Shown: one piece after another, positions 6,548-15,550 of the stretch
Layout of the letters: every line of letters starts with the position of its first letter
Numbering within the stretch: the first letter of the stretch is position 1
Assembly: GCF_044792555.1 (NCBI RefSeq)
Contig: NZ_CP126238.1
Location: 1,736,001-1,800,000, forward strand
Reading direction: 5' to 3'
Source of the DNA: Alicycliphilus denitrificans_A
GTDB taxonomy: Bacteria > Pseudomonadota > Gammaproteobacteria > Burkholderiales > Burkholderiaceae_C
Length of the DNA stretch: 64,000 nucleotides
The notes under the pieces: generated by a model
Told to the model about the DNA's origin: nothing
Seen by the model: only the letters and a program-made list of their open reading frames with translations
The model's database searches: none
Made by a program: the position numbers and the translations under genes

Positions 6548-7951
6548 TCAGGCCCGGGCCAGCGGCAGGCGCACCACGGCGTCCAGCCCCAGCACCCGCG
6601 CGCCCTGGCGGCGGTTGGTGAGCGCAATGCTGCCGCCCAGGGCCTGTACGATCTCCTGGCAGATGGCCAGGCCCAGGCCCGAGCCCTTGCGCACGTCGCC
6701 GGCCGAAAACGGCTGAAACAGGCGTGCGGCCAGTTCGTCGTCGATGCCGGGGCCGGCGTCGGCCATGGTCAGCACGGCATCGCCGCCTTCGGCGTGCAGC
6801 GTCACGGCCAGCTCGGTGGCGGGTGGGGCGTGGCGTATGGCGTTGTGCAGCAGGTTGCGGCACAGCTCGCGCAGCATCCATTCGTGGGCGCGCATGGGCG
6901 CAGGCTCGGTGTCTATGCCGAAGTCCAGGTCGCCCTGCGCGATCAGGGGCGAGAGTTCCAGCGCCACCTCGCGCAGCACCTCGTCGAGCCGGCTTACGGG
7001 CAGCTCGCCCTGCTGGCGCAGCTGCTCCACCTTGGCCAGCGCCAGCATCTGGTTGGCCAGCTGGGTGGCGCGCCCCACCGTGTCGCCGATCTCGTGCAGA
7101 GCCTGCTCGGGCGGCAGGTCGCCGCGCAGGGCGGACTGCACCTGGGTCTTGAGCACGGCCAGCGGCGTGCGCAGCTGGTGCGAGGCGTCGCGCACGAAGC
7201 GTTTCTGGTGCGCCAGCAGGCGCGACAGGCGCAGCATGACGGCATTCGTGGCGTCGATCAGCGGCTGCAGCTCGCGCGGGGCCGCGGGGGCGGCAATCGG
7301 CGACAGGTCGCCCGCGGCGCGGGCCTGCAGGCTGCTGCTCAACTGGCGCACCGGCCGCGTGGCGCGCTGCACCACCAGCACCACGATGGCGGCGATCAGC
7401 GCCAGCAGCAGCGCCTGGCGCGCCAGCGTGTTCCACAGGATCTGCAGCGCCGCGGCGTGGCGCAGCTCCAGCGTCTCGGCCACCTGGACCACGGCCATGC
7501 CGCGGCCCTCGGGGCTGGCCACGGGCTGCAGCAGCGCCGCCACACGCACGGGATGGTTGCGAAAACTGGTGTCGTAGAAGTCCACCAGCGCCGCGTAGGG
7601 TGGGCGCTGGGCAATGCGGCCGCGCCACATGGGCAGCTCCTCGAAGCCGGAGATCAGCTCTCCCTGCAGGTTGGAGACGCGGTAGTACATGCGGCTCTGG
7701 TTGTCGGCCTCGAAGGCCTCCAGCGCGGCGTAGGGCACGATGACGCGCAGTTCGGCCGCCTCGTCATGGCCGCGCACGTCGATCTGTTCGCTGATGGTCT
7801 TGGCCGAGGCCAGCAGCGTGCGGTCGTAGGCCGTGTTCAGCGCCGCCAGCGCCTGGCCGTACAGGCTGTAGGTGTTCAGGCCGACAAAGAGCAGGGTGGG
7901 CAGCAGGATGCCCAGCAGCAGCTGGCGGCGCAGCGAGCGGGTGCGGATCAC
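6548..7951 (-). CDS. tctE: sensor histidine kinase, TctE type
   Basis: 467 aa. Two membrane helices (about 9-29 and 165-190) bracket a periplasmic sensor domain, followed by HAMP, then the kinase core. The H-box is RFVRDASHQLRTPL (about residue 245), the N-box RNLLHNAIRHAP, and the G-boxes are DAGPGIDDE and GSGLGLAI. The sensor N-terminus and its partner match TctE, which senses tri- or dicarboxylates. Its start overlaps the tctD stop by 4 bp, so the pair is co-translated. It is divergent from tctCBA, the transporter it most likely controls. Confidence 0.9.
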   Translation of the reverse strand: MIRTRSLRRQLLLGILLPTLLFVGLNTYSLYGQALAALNTAYDRTLLASAKTISEQIDVRGHDEAAELRVIVPYAALEAFEADNQSRMYYRVSNLQGELISGFEELPMWRGRIAQRPPYAALVDFYDTSFRNHPVRVAALLQPVASPEGRGMAVVQVAETLELRHAAALQILWNTLARQALLLALIAAIVVLVVQRATRPVRQLSSSLQARAAGDLSPIAAPAAPRELQPLIDATNAVMLRLSRLLAHQKRFVRDASHQLRTPLAVLKTQVQSALRGDLPPEQALHEIGDTVGRATQLANQMLALAKVEQLRQQGELPVSRLDEVLREVALELSPLIAQGDLDFGIDTEPAPMRAHEWMLRELCRNLLHNAIRHAPPATELAVTLHAEGGDAVLTMADAGPGIDDELAARLFQPFSAGDVRKGSGLGLAICQEIVQALGGSIALTNRRQGARVLGLDAVVRLPLARA

Positions 7952-8631
7952 GTTTCGGCCTTGAGCAGGTAGCCCAGCCCGCGCAGCGTCATCAAGGCCA
8001 CGCCCGTGCCGGCGAGCTTCTTGCGCAGGCGGTACACGACCACCTCGATGGCCTCGTACTGCACCTCGCTCTGGCCCGGGAAGACCAGCTCGTACAGCCG
8101 CTCCTTGGTCACCGCGTGGCCGGGCTGGGCCAGCAGCGCGCGCAGCAGCGCCAGTTCGCGTGGGGTAAGGTCCATGGGCGTGCCGTGCGCGTAGGCGATG
8201 CCACTTTCTTTTTCATAGCTTATGGCGCCCATGAATAGGGCGCCTGAGGCTGATTTGACCTCTAGTCCATCGCCGCTGCGGCGCACCAGTGCGCGCAGCC
8301 GTGCCTCCAGCTCGTCCAGGTCGAAGGGCTTGGGCAGGTAGTCGTCGGCGCCGGCGTTCAGGCCCAGCACGCGGTCGCCCACGGTGCCGCGTGCGGTCAA
8401 GAGCAGCACGGGGGTGCGCAGGCCGGTGGCGCGCGCCTGCTCCAGCACCTGCAGGCCGTCCAGGCCGGGCAGGGTCAGGTCCAGCACCACGGCGTCGGGC
8501 GGGCGTGCGCGCCATTCGGCCAGCGCGCTACGGCCATCACCCAGCGCCGTCACGGCCATGCCGCGGCGCGTGAGCGAGCGCTGCAGCGTGGCCTGCATGG
8601 CGGCATCGTCTTCTACCAGGAGCAGTTGCAT
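7948..8631 (-). CDS. tctD: response regulator, OmpR/TctD type
   Basis: 227 aa. The N-terminal receiver has the acidic pocket VEDD, phospho-acceptor Asp in PDAVVLDLTLPG (about residue 51), LLLTARGT and KPF. The C-terminal winged helix has LTPRELALLRALL and EAIEVVVYRLRKKL. The start at 8631 (MQLLLVEDD) is the only one that fits the receiver. The linker at about residues 123-142 (EVKSASGALFMGAISYEKES) is encoded by a family 1 dispersed repeat inserted in frame. It is transcribed divergently from tctC, and an inverted repeat in the shared region (8649-8674) is a likely binding site. Confidence 0.92.
   Translation of the reverse strand: MQLLLVEDDAAMQATLQRSLTRRGMAVTALGDGRSALAEWRARPPDAVVLDLTLPGLDGLQVLEQARATGLRTPVLLLTARGTVGDRVLGLNAGADDYLPKPFDLDELEARLRALVRRSGDGLEVKSASGALFMGAISYEKESGIAYAHGTPMDLTPRELALLRALLAQPGHAVTKERLYELVFPGQSEVQYEAIEVVVYRLRKKLAGTGVALMTLRGLGYLLKAET
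8208..8262. repeat. short dispersed repeat (family 1, copy B) inside tctD
   Basis: Sequence TTTTTCATAGCTTATGGCGC then CCATGAATAGGGCGCCTGAG then GCTGATTTGA. It aligns base for base over most of its length with the intergenic copy C at 9770-9823 (ATAGC..AT.GCGCCCAT.AATAGGGCG). It is translated in frame as the receiver-DNA-binding linker of TctD. Confidence 0.7.
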
Positions 8632-8648
8632 GCCGCGATTAGAACCGT

Positions 8649-8674
8649 TTTGCGCCACGGCAGTGCGGCGCAAA
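8649..8674. promoter_or_regulatory. inverted repeat in the tctD-tctC divergent promoter region
   Basis: Perfect arms TTTGCGCC (8649-8656) and GGCGCAAA (8667-8674) with a 10-bp spacer, 18 bp upstream of tctD and 120 bp upstream of tctC. This is the natural place for TctD to act. A TTGACA at 8729-8734 could be the tctC -35 box, but no good -10 is seen. Confidence 0.55.
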
Positions 8675-8793
8675 TGCAGCGGTAGTGCCGCACGAATGCG
8701 CGTAAACCCTAGTGCATTGGACAGCCGTTTGACAGCTTGCCCGCGCATCATCGCGTCGTTCATTGTTCCACTGACACAAGCGAGGAGACTGGT

Positions 8794-9756
8794 ATGCGTC
8801 GAGACACCTTTCTGAAATCCCTGGCGGCCCTGGCTGCCGCGGGCAGCCTGCCGCTGTCGGCGCGGGCCGCCGTGGCCATGAAGATGATGTTGCCGGCCAA
8901 CCCCGGCGGCGGCTGGGACACCACCGGCCGTGCATTGGGCAAGGCGCTGCAGGACGCGGGCGTGGCCTCCAGCGTGACCTATGAGAACAAGGGTGGAGCG
9001 GCCGGCGCCATCGGCCTGGCGCAGTTCATCAATGGCTCCAAGGGCGATCCGAACGCGCTGATGGTCATGGGCGCGGTGATGGTCGGCGGCATCATCACCG
9101 GCAAGCCGCCGGTGAACCTGAGCCAGGCCACGCCGATTGCACGCCTGACGAGCGAGTACAACGTCTTCGTGCTGCCCGCCAACTCGCCGTTCAAGAACAT
9201 GGCCGAGGTGGTGGCCCAGCTCAAGAAGGACCCGGGCAGCGTGAAGTGGGGCGGCGGCTCGCGCGGCTCCACCGAGCACATCGCCGCGGCCATGATCGCG
9301 CGCGAGGTGGGCGTGGACCCGGCCAAGATCAACTACGTGGCCTTCCGCGGGGGCGGTGAGGCCACGGCCGCCATCCTGGGCGGCAACGTCACCGTGGGCG
9401 GCAGCGGCTACAGCGAGTTTGCCGAGTACATCACCGCAGGCAAGATGCGGGCCATTGGCGTGACTTCGGCCAAGCGCCTGAAAGACCTCGCCAACGTGCC
9501 CACGCTCAGGGAGCAGGGCATCAACGTGGAGATCGGCAACTGGCGCGGCGTGTACGGCGCGCCCGGCATCACGGCCGAGCAGCGCAAGGCGTTGATCGCC
9601 ATGGTGGACAAGGCCGTCAAATCCAAGGCCTGGGCCGAGGCGCTGGAGAAGAATGGCTGGACGCCCGCGTGGCTGGCCGGCGACGAGTTCGCCAACTTCG
9701 TGGACACCGAGTTCGCCAGCCTGCGCGCCACCATGGTCAAGTCCGGCATGGTGTGA
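8794..9756 (+). CDS. tctC: tripartite tricarboxylate transporter substrate-binding protein TctC
   Basis: 320 aa periplasmic binding protein of the Bug/TctC family. An N-terminal signal (MRRDTFLKSLAALAAAG...SARA, about residues 1-25) is followed by the binding fold with PANPGGGWDTTGRALG (the loop that holds a carboxylate), WGGGSRGSTEHIAAA and NWRGVYGAPGIT. It delivers a tri- or dicarboxylate to the TctAB permease. The start at 8794 follows AGGAG with good spacing. It is the first gene of tctCBA and divergent from tctDE; a repeat-filled 210-bp gap separates it from tctB. Confidence 0.93.
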   Translation: MRRDTFLKSLAALAAAGSLPLSARAAVAMKMMLPANPGGGWDTTGRALGKALQDAGVASSVTYENKGGAAGAIGLAQFINGSKGDPNALMVMGAVMVGGIITGKPPVNLSQATPIARLTSEYNVFVLPANSPFKNMAEVVAQLKKDPGSVKWGGGSRGSTEHIAAAMIAREVGVDPAKINYVAFRGGGEATAAILGGNVTVGGSGYSEFAEYITAGKMRAIGVTSAKRLKDLANVPTLREQGINVEIGNWRGVYGAPGITAEQRKALIAMVDKAVKSKAWAEALEKNGWTPAWLAGDEFANFVDTEFASLRATMVKSGMV

Positions 9757-9769
9757 CGAGTTGCTTTGT

Positions 9770-9823
9770 TTTTTTATAGCGCATTGCGCCCATCAATAGG
9801 GCGTTAACTGGCATTTTTATATA
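9770..9823. repeat. short dispersed repeat (family 1, copy C)
   Basis: Sequence TTTTTTTATAGCGCATTGCG, CCCATCAATAGGGCGTTAAC, TGGCATTTTTA in the tctC-tctB gap. It is the closest relative of copy B inside tctD. Confidence 0.7.
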
Positions 9824-9825
9824 TA

Positions 9826-9912
9826 CCGTCATCCCCGCGAACGCGGGGATCCACGCCTCCGGGCGCTTGGTTCGCCATAGCCATGGATTCCCGCCTGCGC
9901 GGGAATGACGGG
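9826..9912. repeat. two inverted GTCAT(C/T)CCCGCG...GGGAATGACGG units
   Basis: The left unit CCGTCATCCCCGCGAACGCG (9826-9853) and the right unit ending GCGCGGGAATGACGGG (9881-9912) are inverted with respect to each other; each contains its own CCCGCG..CGCGGG hairpin. This is the widely scattered proteobacterial ATTCCC-N8-GGGAAT type of repeat. Together with copy C it fills the tctC-tctB spacer. Confidence 0.7.
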
Positions 9913-9966
9913 TTCAACGCGCGGCGCCCGGGCAGGGTGCCCGTTTCCATCCCCGAGGTCGTAGCC

Positions 9967-10506
9967 ATGTCAGAGCCTGTTCTTTCCCCCGAGCCCAGCG
10001 CCGTGCCATCGCCGCGCTGGCAGGCCGCCGTGGGCGCGGCCGTGGTGCTGGTGGCCGCCGGCATGGCCCTTGGCGCGCTGCAGATCCCGGGCGACGCCGG
10101 CTATGGCGGCGTGGGTCCCAACTTCCTGCCCTGGATGTGCGCCGCGGTGCTGGGCCTGTGCGGCGTGCTGCTGGTGCGCGAGGCGCTCACCGGCGGCTAC
10201 CGCCAGGCGGCCGACCCGGGCGGCGCGCCGCGCGCGGCGCTGGCGCCCTTTGCCTGGGTCACGGCCGGCCTGCTGCTGAACGCGGCGCTTATCGAAACGC
10301 TGGGCTTCATCTTTGGCTGCACGCTGTGCTATGCGCTGGCCGTGCAGGGCCTGCGCCGCGCCAATGGGCAGACCGGGCTGCTCCATCCGCGCGCCCTGGC
10401 CGTGGATGTGTTCACCGGCCTGGTGATCACGGCGCCGGTGTTCTGGCTGTTCACGCAATTCCTGGCCATCAACCTGCCGGGCCTGACGAATACGGGGTGG
10501 CTCTGA
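9967..10506 (+). CDS. tctB: tripartite tricarboxylate transporter small membrane subunit TctB
   Basis: 179 aa with four hydrophobic helices: about 19-40 (WQAAVGAAVVLVAAGMALGAL), 55-75 (LPWMCAAVLGLCGVLLV), 95-130 and 145-170. This is the usual TctB topology; it stabilises the large permease TctA. The start at 9967 (MSEPVLSP) follows GAGGTC; upstream in-frame codons are repeat DNA. The stop is 2 bp before the tctA ATG, so the two are translationally coupled. Confidence 0.88.
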   Translation: MSEPVLSPEPSAVPSPRWQAAVGAAVVLVAAGMALGALQIPGDAGYGGVGPNFLPWMCAAVLGLCGVLLVREALTGGYRQAADPGGAPRAALAPFAWVTAGLLLNAALIETLGFIFGCTLCYALAVQGLRRANGQTGLLHPRALAVDVFTGLVITAPVFWLFTQFLAINLPGLTNTGWL

Positions 10507-10508
10507 CC

Positions 10509-12038
10509 ATGGAAATCTTCGACGCATTGATGGCGGGCTTCGCCACGGCGATCACGCCGGCCAACCTGCTGTGGGCCTTGGTGGGCTGCGCCCTGGGCAC
10601 GGCCGTGGGCGTGCTGCCGGGCATCGGTCCGGCCGTGGCCGTGGCCATGCTGCTGCCGATCACCGCCAAGGTGGAGATGACGGCCTCGATGATCTTCTTC
10701 GCGGGCATCTACTACGGCGCCATGTACGGCGGCTCCACCACCTCCATCCTGCTGAACACCCCGGGCGAGACGGCCAGCATGGTCACCGCCATGGAGGGCA
10801 ACAAGATGGCCAAGAGCGGGCGCGCCGGCGCGGCGCTGGCCACGGCGGCGATCGGTTCGTTCGTGGCTGGCACCGTGGCCACCGTGGTGGTGACGCTGTT
10901 TGCGCCGACGGTGGCGGAGTTCGCCGTCAAGCTCGGCCCGCCCGAATACTTCATGCTCATGGTGCTGGCCTTCACCACGGTCAGCGCCGTGCTGGGCCAG
11001 AGCAGCCTGCGCGGCATGACGGCGCTGTTCGTCGGCCTGGCGCTGGGCTGCGTGGGCATGGACCAGATTTCGGGCGCGGCGCGCTACACCGGGGGCAAGA
11101 TGGAGCTGCTGGACGGCATCGACATCGTGCTCGTGGCCGTGGGCCTGTTCGCCGTGGCCGAGGTGCTCTACGCCGCGCTCTACGAGGGCAAGGTGGAGGA
11201 GTCGCAGAACAAGCTCACGCGCGTGCACATGACGGCGCGCGACTGGAAACGCTCGGTGCCCGCCTGGCTGCGCGGCACCCTCATCGGCACGCCGTTCGGC
11301 TGCATACCGGCCGGCGGCACCGAGATTCCGACCTTCCTGAGCTACGCCACCGAGAAAAAGCTCGCCAAGGGCGAGGACAAGGCCGAGTTCGGCACCAAGG
11401 GTGCCATCGAGGGCGTGGCCGGCCCCGAGGCCGCGAACAACGCCACGGTGACGGCGGCGCTGATCCCGCTGCTGACCCTGGGCATTCCCACCAGCAACAC
11501 CACGGCCGTGCTGCTGGGCGCGTTCCAGAACTATGGGCTGAACCCGGGGCCGCAGCTGTTTTCCAGCTCGGCGGCGCTGGTGTGGGCGCTGATTGCGTCG
11601 CTGTACATCGGCAACCTGATGCTGCTGGTGCTGAACCTGCCCCTGGTGGGCCTGTGGGTAAAGCTCTTGAAGATCCCGCGTCCGCAGCTGTATGCCGGCA
11701 TCCTGATCTTCGCCACCGTGGGCGCCTACGGCATGCGCCAGAGCACGTTCGATCTGTTCCTGCTGTACGCCATCGGCCTGCTGGGCGTGCTCATGCGGCG
11801 TTTCGACTTCCCCACCGCGCCGGTGGTGGTGGGCATGATCCTGGGGCCCTTGGCCGAGGCGCAGATGCGCAACGCCGTCTCCATCGGCGAGGGCAACTGG
11901 TGGATCTTCCTGCAGCGCCCCATGTCGCTCACGCTGGTGCTCATCGTGCTGGCCGTGCTCATCCTGCCGCGCCTGCTGCGCCGCTGGGCCGAGCGCAACA
12001 TGGCGCGTGCGCATCAGAGTGCCGATGATGTGAGTTGA
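10509..12038 (+). CDS. tctA: tripartite tricarboxylate transporter large permease TctA
   Basis: 509 aa, about twelve membrane segments. The family signature GCALGTAVGVLPGIGPAVAVAMLLP lies near residues 27-50, and IYYGAMYGGSTTSILLNTPGE follows at about 72-92; the second half repeats the pattern with GCIPAGGTEIPTFLSYATEK and TLGIPTSNTTAVLLGAFQ. With TctB and TctC it imports a carboxylate using the sodium or proton gradient. Expression is probably controlled by the adjacent TctDE. Confidence 0.95.
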   Translation: MEIFDALMAGFATAITPANLLWALVGCALGTAVGVLPGIGPAVAVAMLLPITAKVEMTASMIFFAGIYYGAMYGGSTTSILLNTPGETASMVTAMEGNKMAKSGRAGAALATAAIGSFVAGTVATVVVTLFAPTVAEFAVKLGPPEYFMLMVLAFTTVSAVLGQSSLRGMTALFVGLALGCVGMDQISGAARYTGGKMELLDGIDIVLVAVGLFAVAEVLYAALYEGKVEESQNKLTRVHMTARDWKRSVPAWLRGTLIGTPFGCIPAGGTEIPTFLSYATEKKLAKGEDKAEFGTKGAIEGVAGPEAANNATVTAALIPLLTLGIPTSNTTAVLLGAFQNYGLNPGPQLFSSSAALVWALIASLYIGNLMLLVLNLPLVGLWVKLLKIPRPQLYAGILIFATVGAYGMRQSTFDLFLLYAIGLLGVLMRRFDFPTAPVVVGMILGPLAEAQMRNAVSIGEGNWWIFLQRPMSLTLVLIVLAVLILPRLLRRWAERNMARAHQSADDVS

Positions 12039-12066
12039 GGGCCTGAGCGCGCGCATCGGGCCGTGG

Positions 12067-12091
12067 CCCGGAGGCCCGCTCCTCGGGTTTT
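12067..12091 (+). terminator. weak terminator candidate after tctA
   Basis: CCCGGAG ... CTCCTCGGG stem with one bulge followed by TTTT, 29 bp downstream of the tctA stop. Confidence 0.4.
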
Positions 12092-12168
12092 CTCGCGCCG
12101 GATGGCTGGCTGTTTCCCGGTATCGTGCGTTTTCTCGTGCATGCATCACCACAACCACAGGAGACAAC

Positions 12169-14346
12169 ATGCGAGGAAATGAGGGAACGACGATGCGCTG
12201 GGTCATGACGGCCCTGTCCGCCGCCACGCTGGCGGCCTGCGGTGGCTCGGGGCCATCCAATGAGCTGCCCAAGGGCATCAAGGAGATCAGCGCCACGGCC
12301 TATCCGGCCACCACGGTGGGCAAGGGCGACACCGCGGCCACCCAGGATCTGCTCACGGGCGGCATAGGCAGGACGGGCCTGGGCGCCGCCGCCGCGCCGG
12401 CCTATGCCGACCCGGCGAATCCCACTGCGGCCGAGCTGCGCCGCAATGCGCTGTTCTCCAACTACCGCGGCATCCTCGATTTCACCGCCAAGGGCGGTTA
12501 CGGCACGCTTTACGGCCCCAACGTCACGGCCGACGGCCAGGTGACCGCGTCCGAGGGCCTGATCCCCGGCCGCGAGTATGTGGCCGTGCTCGACGATGGC
12601 ACGGGCCGCAAGCAGACCGTGATCGCCGTGCAGGTGCCCGACAGCTTCAGCGCCGCCAACCCCTGCATCGTGCTCGGCCCCTCGTCGGGCTCGCGCGGCG
12701 TGTATGGCGCCATCGGCACGGCGGGCGAGTGGGGCCTGAAGAAGGGCTGCGCCGTGGCGCTGACCGACGCCGGCAAGGGCGTGGGCCTGCACAACCTGGC
12801 CGACGACACGGTCAACCAGATCGACGGCACGCGCGCCACGCGCACCGTGGCCGGGGCGCTGAGCTTCTTTGCGGCCAGCCTCACGGATGCCGCACGCGCG
12901 GCCTACAACGCGGCCTTCCCGAACCGCATCGCCATCAAGCATGCGCATTCGCAGCAAAACCCCGAGAAGGACTGGGGCCAGGACACGCTGGCCGCGGGCC
13001 GCTATGCGCTGTATGTGCTGAACGCGCGCTACGGCACCTTGGACAATCCCGTGCCGTTTACCAAGGCGAATACGCTGGTGATTGCGGGTTCGGCTTCCAA
13101 CGGCGGCTCGGCCTCGCTGCGCGCGGCCGAGCAGGACGGCGACGGCCTGATCGACGGTGTGGTGGCCTCCGAGCCCGTGACCGAGATGCCTGGCAGCGCT
13201 GGCTACGGCATCCAGCTGGGCGGCGCGCCCGTTACCGGCTACGGCAAGACCCTGGCCGACTACACCACCTACGGCAACATCTACCAGCCCTGTGCGGCGC
13301 TGGCGGCAGACGCGGCGCTGGCCGAAACGTCGATCTACAACTACATCGGCCTGGCCGCCATGACGGCCCGCGCCACGGCGCGCTGCGACGGCCTGGCGGC
13401 CAAGGGTCTGGTCAGTGGTGCGACGACGGCCGAGCGCGCCGCCGATGCCCTGGCCAGGCTGCGCGCCTATGGCTGGAGCACCGACAACGACAGCATGCAC
13501 AACGCCCATTACGCGTTGGGCAATGGGCCCATCCTCTCGGCCATGTACACCATGGCCTATGGCCGCTTTGGTGTCGATGCCAATCTGTGCGGCGCCAGCT
13601 TCGCCGCGGCCAGTGCCACGGGCGACGTGGTGGCGGCCGCCCCCGCGGCGCTGGCAAACAGCTTTGCCACGGCCAACGGCACGGCCAATGGCACGCCGGC
13701 CACGGTGATCTACAACGACTCCAAGGGTGGGGCCAAGTCCTGGCCCTGGGCGGTGTCACCCTCCACGGGTGTGGCCGATTTTGGCCTGGACAACGCCCTG
13801 TGCCAGCACGCGCTGGTCAGTGGCAAGGACCTGGCCACGGGCGCCGCGCTCACGGCGGCGAGCACGCCCACCAAGGCGCAAAGCGACGCCGTGCGTGCCG
13901 GCATTGCCGAGGTGCTGCACAGCGCCAACCTGCGCGGCAAGCCCGCCATCATCGTCGCCGGCCGCAGCGACGCACTGGTGCCGGTGAACCACAATGCGCG
14001 CGCCTACACGGCGCTCAACCGCACCATCGAGGGGGCGGCCAGCAAGCTGCGCTACATCGAGGTCGTGAACGGCCAGCACTTCGACGCCTTCCTGCCCTTC
14101 AGCGGTTTCGACACGCGCTTCGTGCCCCTGCACCCGTACTTCAACCAGGCCATGGACGTGATGTGGGCGCACCTGAAGAGCGGCGCCCAGCTGCCCGCCA
14201 GCCAGGTGGTGCGCACCACGCCGCGCGGCGGTACGGCAGGCGCCGCACCGGCCATCACGAGCGCCAACGTGCCGCCGTTTGCCATGGCGCCGGGTGTGGC
14301 CGACCAGATCGGCTTCAGCGGTACGTCCATCACCGTGCCGCGCTGA
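12169..14346 (+). CDS. D-(-)-3-hydroxybutyrate oligomer hydrolase (lipoprotein)
   Basis: 725 aa, the usual length for the 3HB-oligomer hydrolase family. It releases 3-hydroxybutyrate from short oligomers left by PHB depolymerases. An N-terminal lipobox LSAATLAAC (about residues 16-24) suggests membrane anchoring. Family landmarks are GILDFTAKGGYGTLYGPNV, SSGSRGVYGAIGTAGEWGLKKGC, the likely nucleophile segment IAGSASNGGSASLRA and GRSDALVPVNHNARAY near the C-terminal His region (NGQHFDAF). AGGAG is well placed for the ATG at 12169, though MRWVMTAL at 12193 would give a tighter signal peptide. It stands alone, followed by a strong hairpin. Confidence 0.88.
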   Translation: MRGNEGTTMRWVMTALSAATLAACGGSGPSNELPKGIKEISATAYPATTVGKGDTAATQDLLTGGIGRTGLGAAAAPAYADPANPTAAELRRNALFSNYRGILDFTAKGGYGTLYGPNVTADGQVTASEGLIPGREYVAVLDDGTGRKQTVIAVQVPDSFSAANPCIVLGPSSGSRGVYGAIGTAGEWGLKKGCAVALTDAGKGVGLHNLADDTVNQIDGTRATRTVAGALSFFAASLTDAARAAYNAAFPNRIAIKHAHSQQNPEKDWGQDTLAAGRYALYVLNARYGTLDNPVPFTKANTLVIAGSASNGGSASLRAAEQDGDGLIDGVVASEPVTEMPGSAGYGIQLGGAPVTGYGKTLADYTTYGNIYQPCAALAADAALAETSIYNYIGLAAMTARATARCDGLAAKGLVSGATTAERAADALARLRAYGWSTDNDSMHNAHYALGNGPILSAMYTMAYGRFGVDANLCGASFAAASATGDVVAAAPAALANSFATANGTANGTPATVIYNDSKGGAKSWPWAVSPSTGVADFGLDNALCQHALVSGKDLATGAALTAASTPTKAQSDAVRAGIAEVLHSANLRGKPAIIVAGRSDALVPVNHNARAYTALNRTIEGAASKLRYIEVVNGQHFDAFLPFSGFDTRFVPLHPYFNQAMDVMWAHLKSGAQLPASQVVRTTPRGGTAGAAPAITSANVPPFAMAPGVADQIGFSGTSITVPR

Positions 14347-14397
14347 CCCGAAAGACGGCGCCGCCGGGTGCCACCCGCTAAGCCATCCGGTAACGCA

Positions 14398-14424
14398 GAA
14401 GGCCTCCGCATGGAGGCCTTCTTG
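14398..14424 (+). terminator. terminator after the 3HB-oligomer hydrolase
   Basis: Perfect 10-bp stem GAAGGCCTCC / GGAGGCCTTC with a GCAT loop followed by TTGC; T-rich on one side only. Confidence 0.75.
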
Positions 14425-14487
14425 CATAGGGTGCGCCCGGCGAAGCTCTTCGACAAGCTCAGGCACGGCACCCCGATGGGCAGGCCC

Positions 14488-15480
14488 TTACTCGATCTTG
14501 GCGCCGGAGGCTTCCACGATGCCCTTCCACTGGAGGTACTCGGTCTTCAGCAGGGCGGAGAACTGCTCTGGCGTCATGGCCTGGGGTTCGGCGCCCTGGG
14601 CATGGATGGCGGCCTTCACGTCGGCCGTGCCCAGCAGCTTGTTGACCTCGGCGTTGAGGGTGTTGACCACGGCAGCGGGTGTGCCGGCGGGCGCGAACAC
14701 ACCGTACCAGGTGCTCACGTCAAAGCCCTTGAAGCCCGACTCGGCCACCGTGGGAACGTCGGGCAGCGAGGAACTGCGCTTGGCGGAGGTGACGGCCAGC
14801 GGGCGCAGCTTGCCGGCCTTGATCTGGCCCATGGCGGACGGCAGGGACGAGACCAGCAGCTCCACGTTGCCGGCCAGCGCGTCCATCAGCGCCGGGTTTG
14901 AGCCCTTGTAGGGCACATGGCTGAGCTTGATGCCGGCGGCCTTCTCGAACAGGTCGCCCGCCAGGTGGATGGAAGTGCCATTGCCGGGCGAGCCATAGGT
15001 GACGGTGCCGGGTGCTGCCTTGGCGGCGGCCACCACGTCGGCCAGCGTCTTGAATTTGGAGTTGACGCTGGTGGCAATGACCACGGGTGTCCAGGCCACA
15101 TGGGCCACGGCCGTCAGGTCTTTGGTCGGGTCCCAGGGCAGGTTCTTGTAGAGCCAGGGGCCGATGACCAGGTTGTCCTTCTGGCCCATGACCAGGTCAT
15201 AGCCCGTGGGCGCGGCCTTGGTGGCCTCGGTGATGCCTATGGTGCCGCCGGCGCCGGGCTTGTTGTCGGCCACCACGGTCCATTTGTTGGCCTCGGCGAG
15301 CTTGGCGGATACCAGGCGCGCCAGGATGTCGGTGCCGCCGCCGGGAGGGAAGGGCACGATCATGCGGATGGGCTTGGCGGGATAGGCGCCGACCGCGGCA
15401 GTTGTGGTTTGTGCCTGGGCGGTGGCAAGGCCAAGTGTGCAGGCGAGGGTGGCAAACGAGAGGATATGTCTACGAAGCAT
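14488..15480 (-). CDS. Bug-family tripartite tricarboxylate transporter binding protein (orphan)
   Basis: 330 aa. Signal peptide MLRRHILSFATLACTLGLATAQAQ (about residues 1-24), then the Bug fold: YPAKPIRMIVPFPPGGGTD, NKPGAGGTIG, YGSPGNGTSIHLAGDLF, HVPYKGSNPALMDALAG and WYGVFAPAGTPAAVV. It binds a small carboxylate in the periplasm. No permease lies beside it, as is typical of the expanded Bug set in Burkholderiales; it may use TctAB or act as a sensor ligand. The start at 15480 is chosen because it begins the signal peptide. It follows bktB on the same strand with a 70-bp gap. Confidence 0.9.
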   Translation of the reverse strand: MLRRHILSFATLACTLGLATAQAQTTTAAVGAYPAKPIRMIVPFPPGGGTDILARLVSAKLAEANKWTVVADNKPGAGGTIGITEATKAAPTGYDLVMGQKDNLVIGPWLYKNLPWDPTKDLTAVAHVAWTPVVIATSVNSKFKTLADVVAAAKAAPGTVTYGSPGNGTSIHLAGDLFEKAAGIKLSHVPYKGSNPALMDALAGNVELLVSSLPSAMGQIKAGKLRPLAVTSAKRSSSLPDVPTVAESGFKGFDVSTWYGVFAPAGTPAAVVNTLNAEVNKLLGTADVKAAIHAQGAEPQAMTPEQFSALLKTEYLQWKGIVEASGAKIE

Positions 15481-15550
15481 TAGGGGAAGTCTCCGGGGAG
15501 GCCAAGAAAAAATCAGGCGCAGCCGCCGCGCTGGCGGTCGCGCCTGGCAG

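Noticed and set aside
10329..12296. Minus-strand open frame opposite tctA
   Set aside because: Low-complexity His/Gln/Gly/Arg protein antisense to a clear membrane permease.
12729..14381. Plus-strand frame overlapping the 3HB-oligomer hydrolase in another phase
   Set aside because: Arg/Gly-rich shadow of the hydrolase with no family match.
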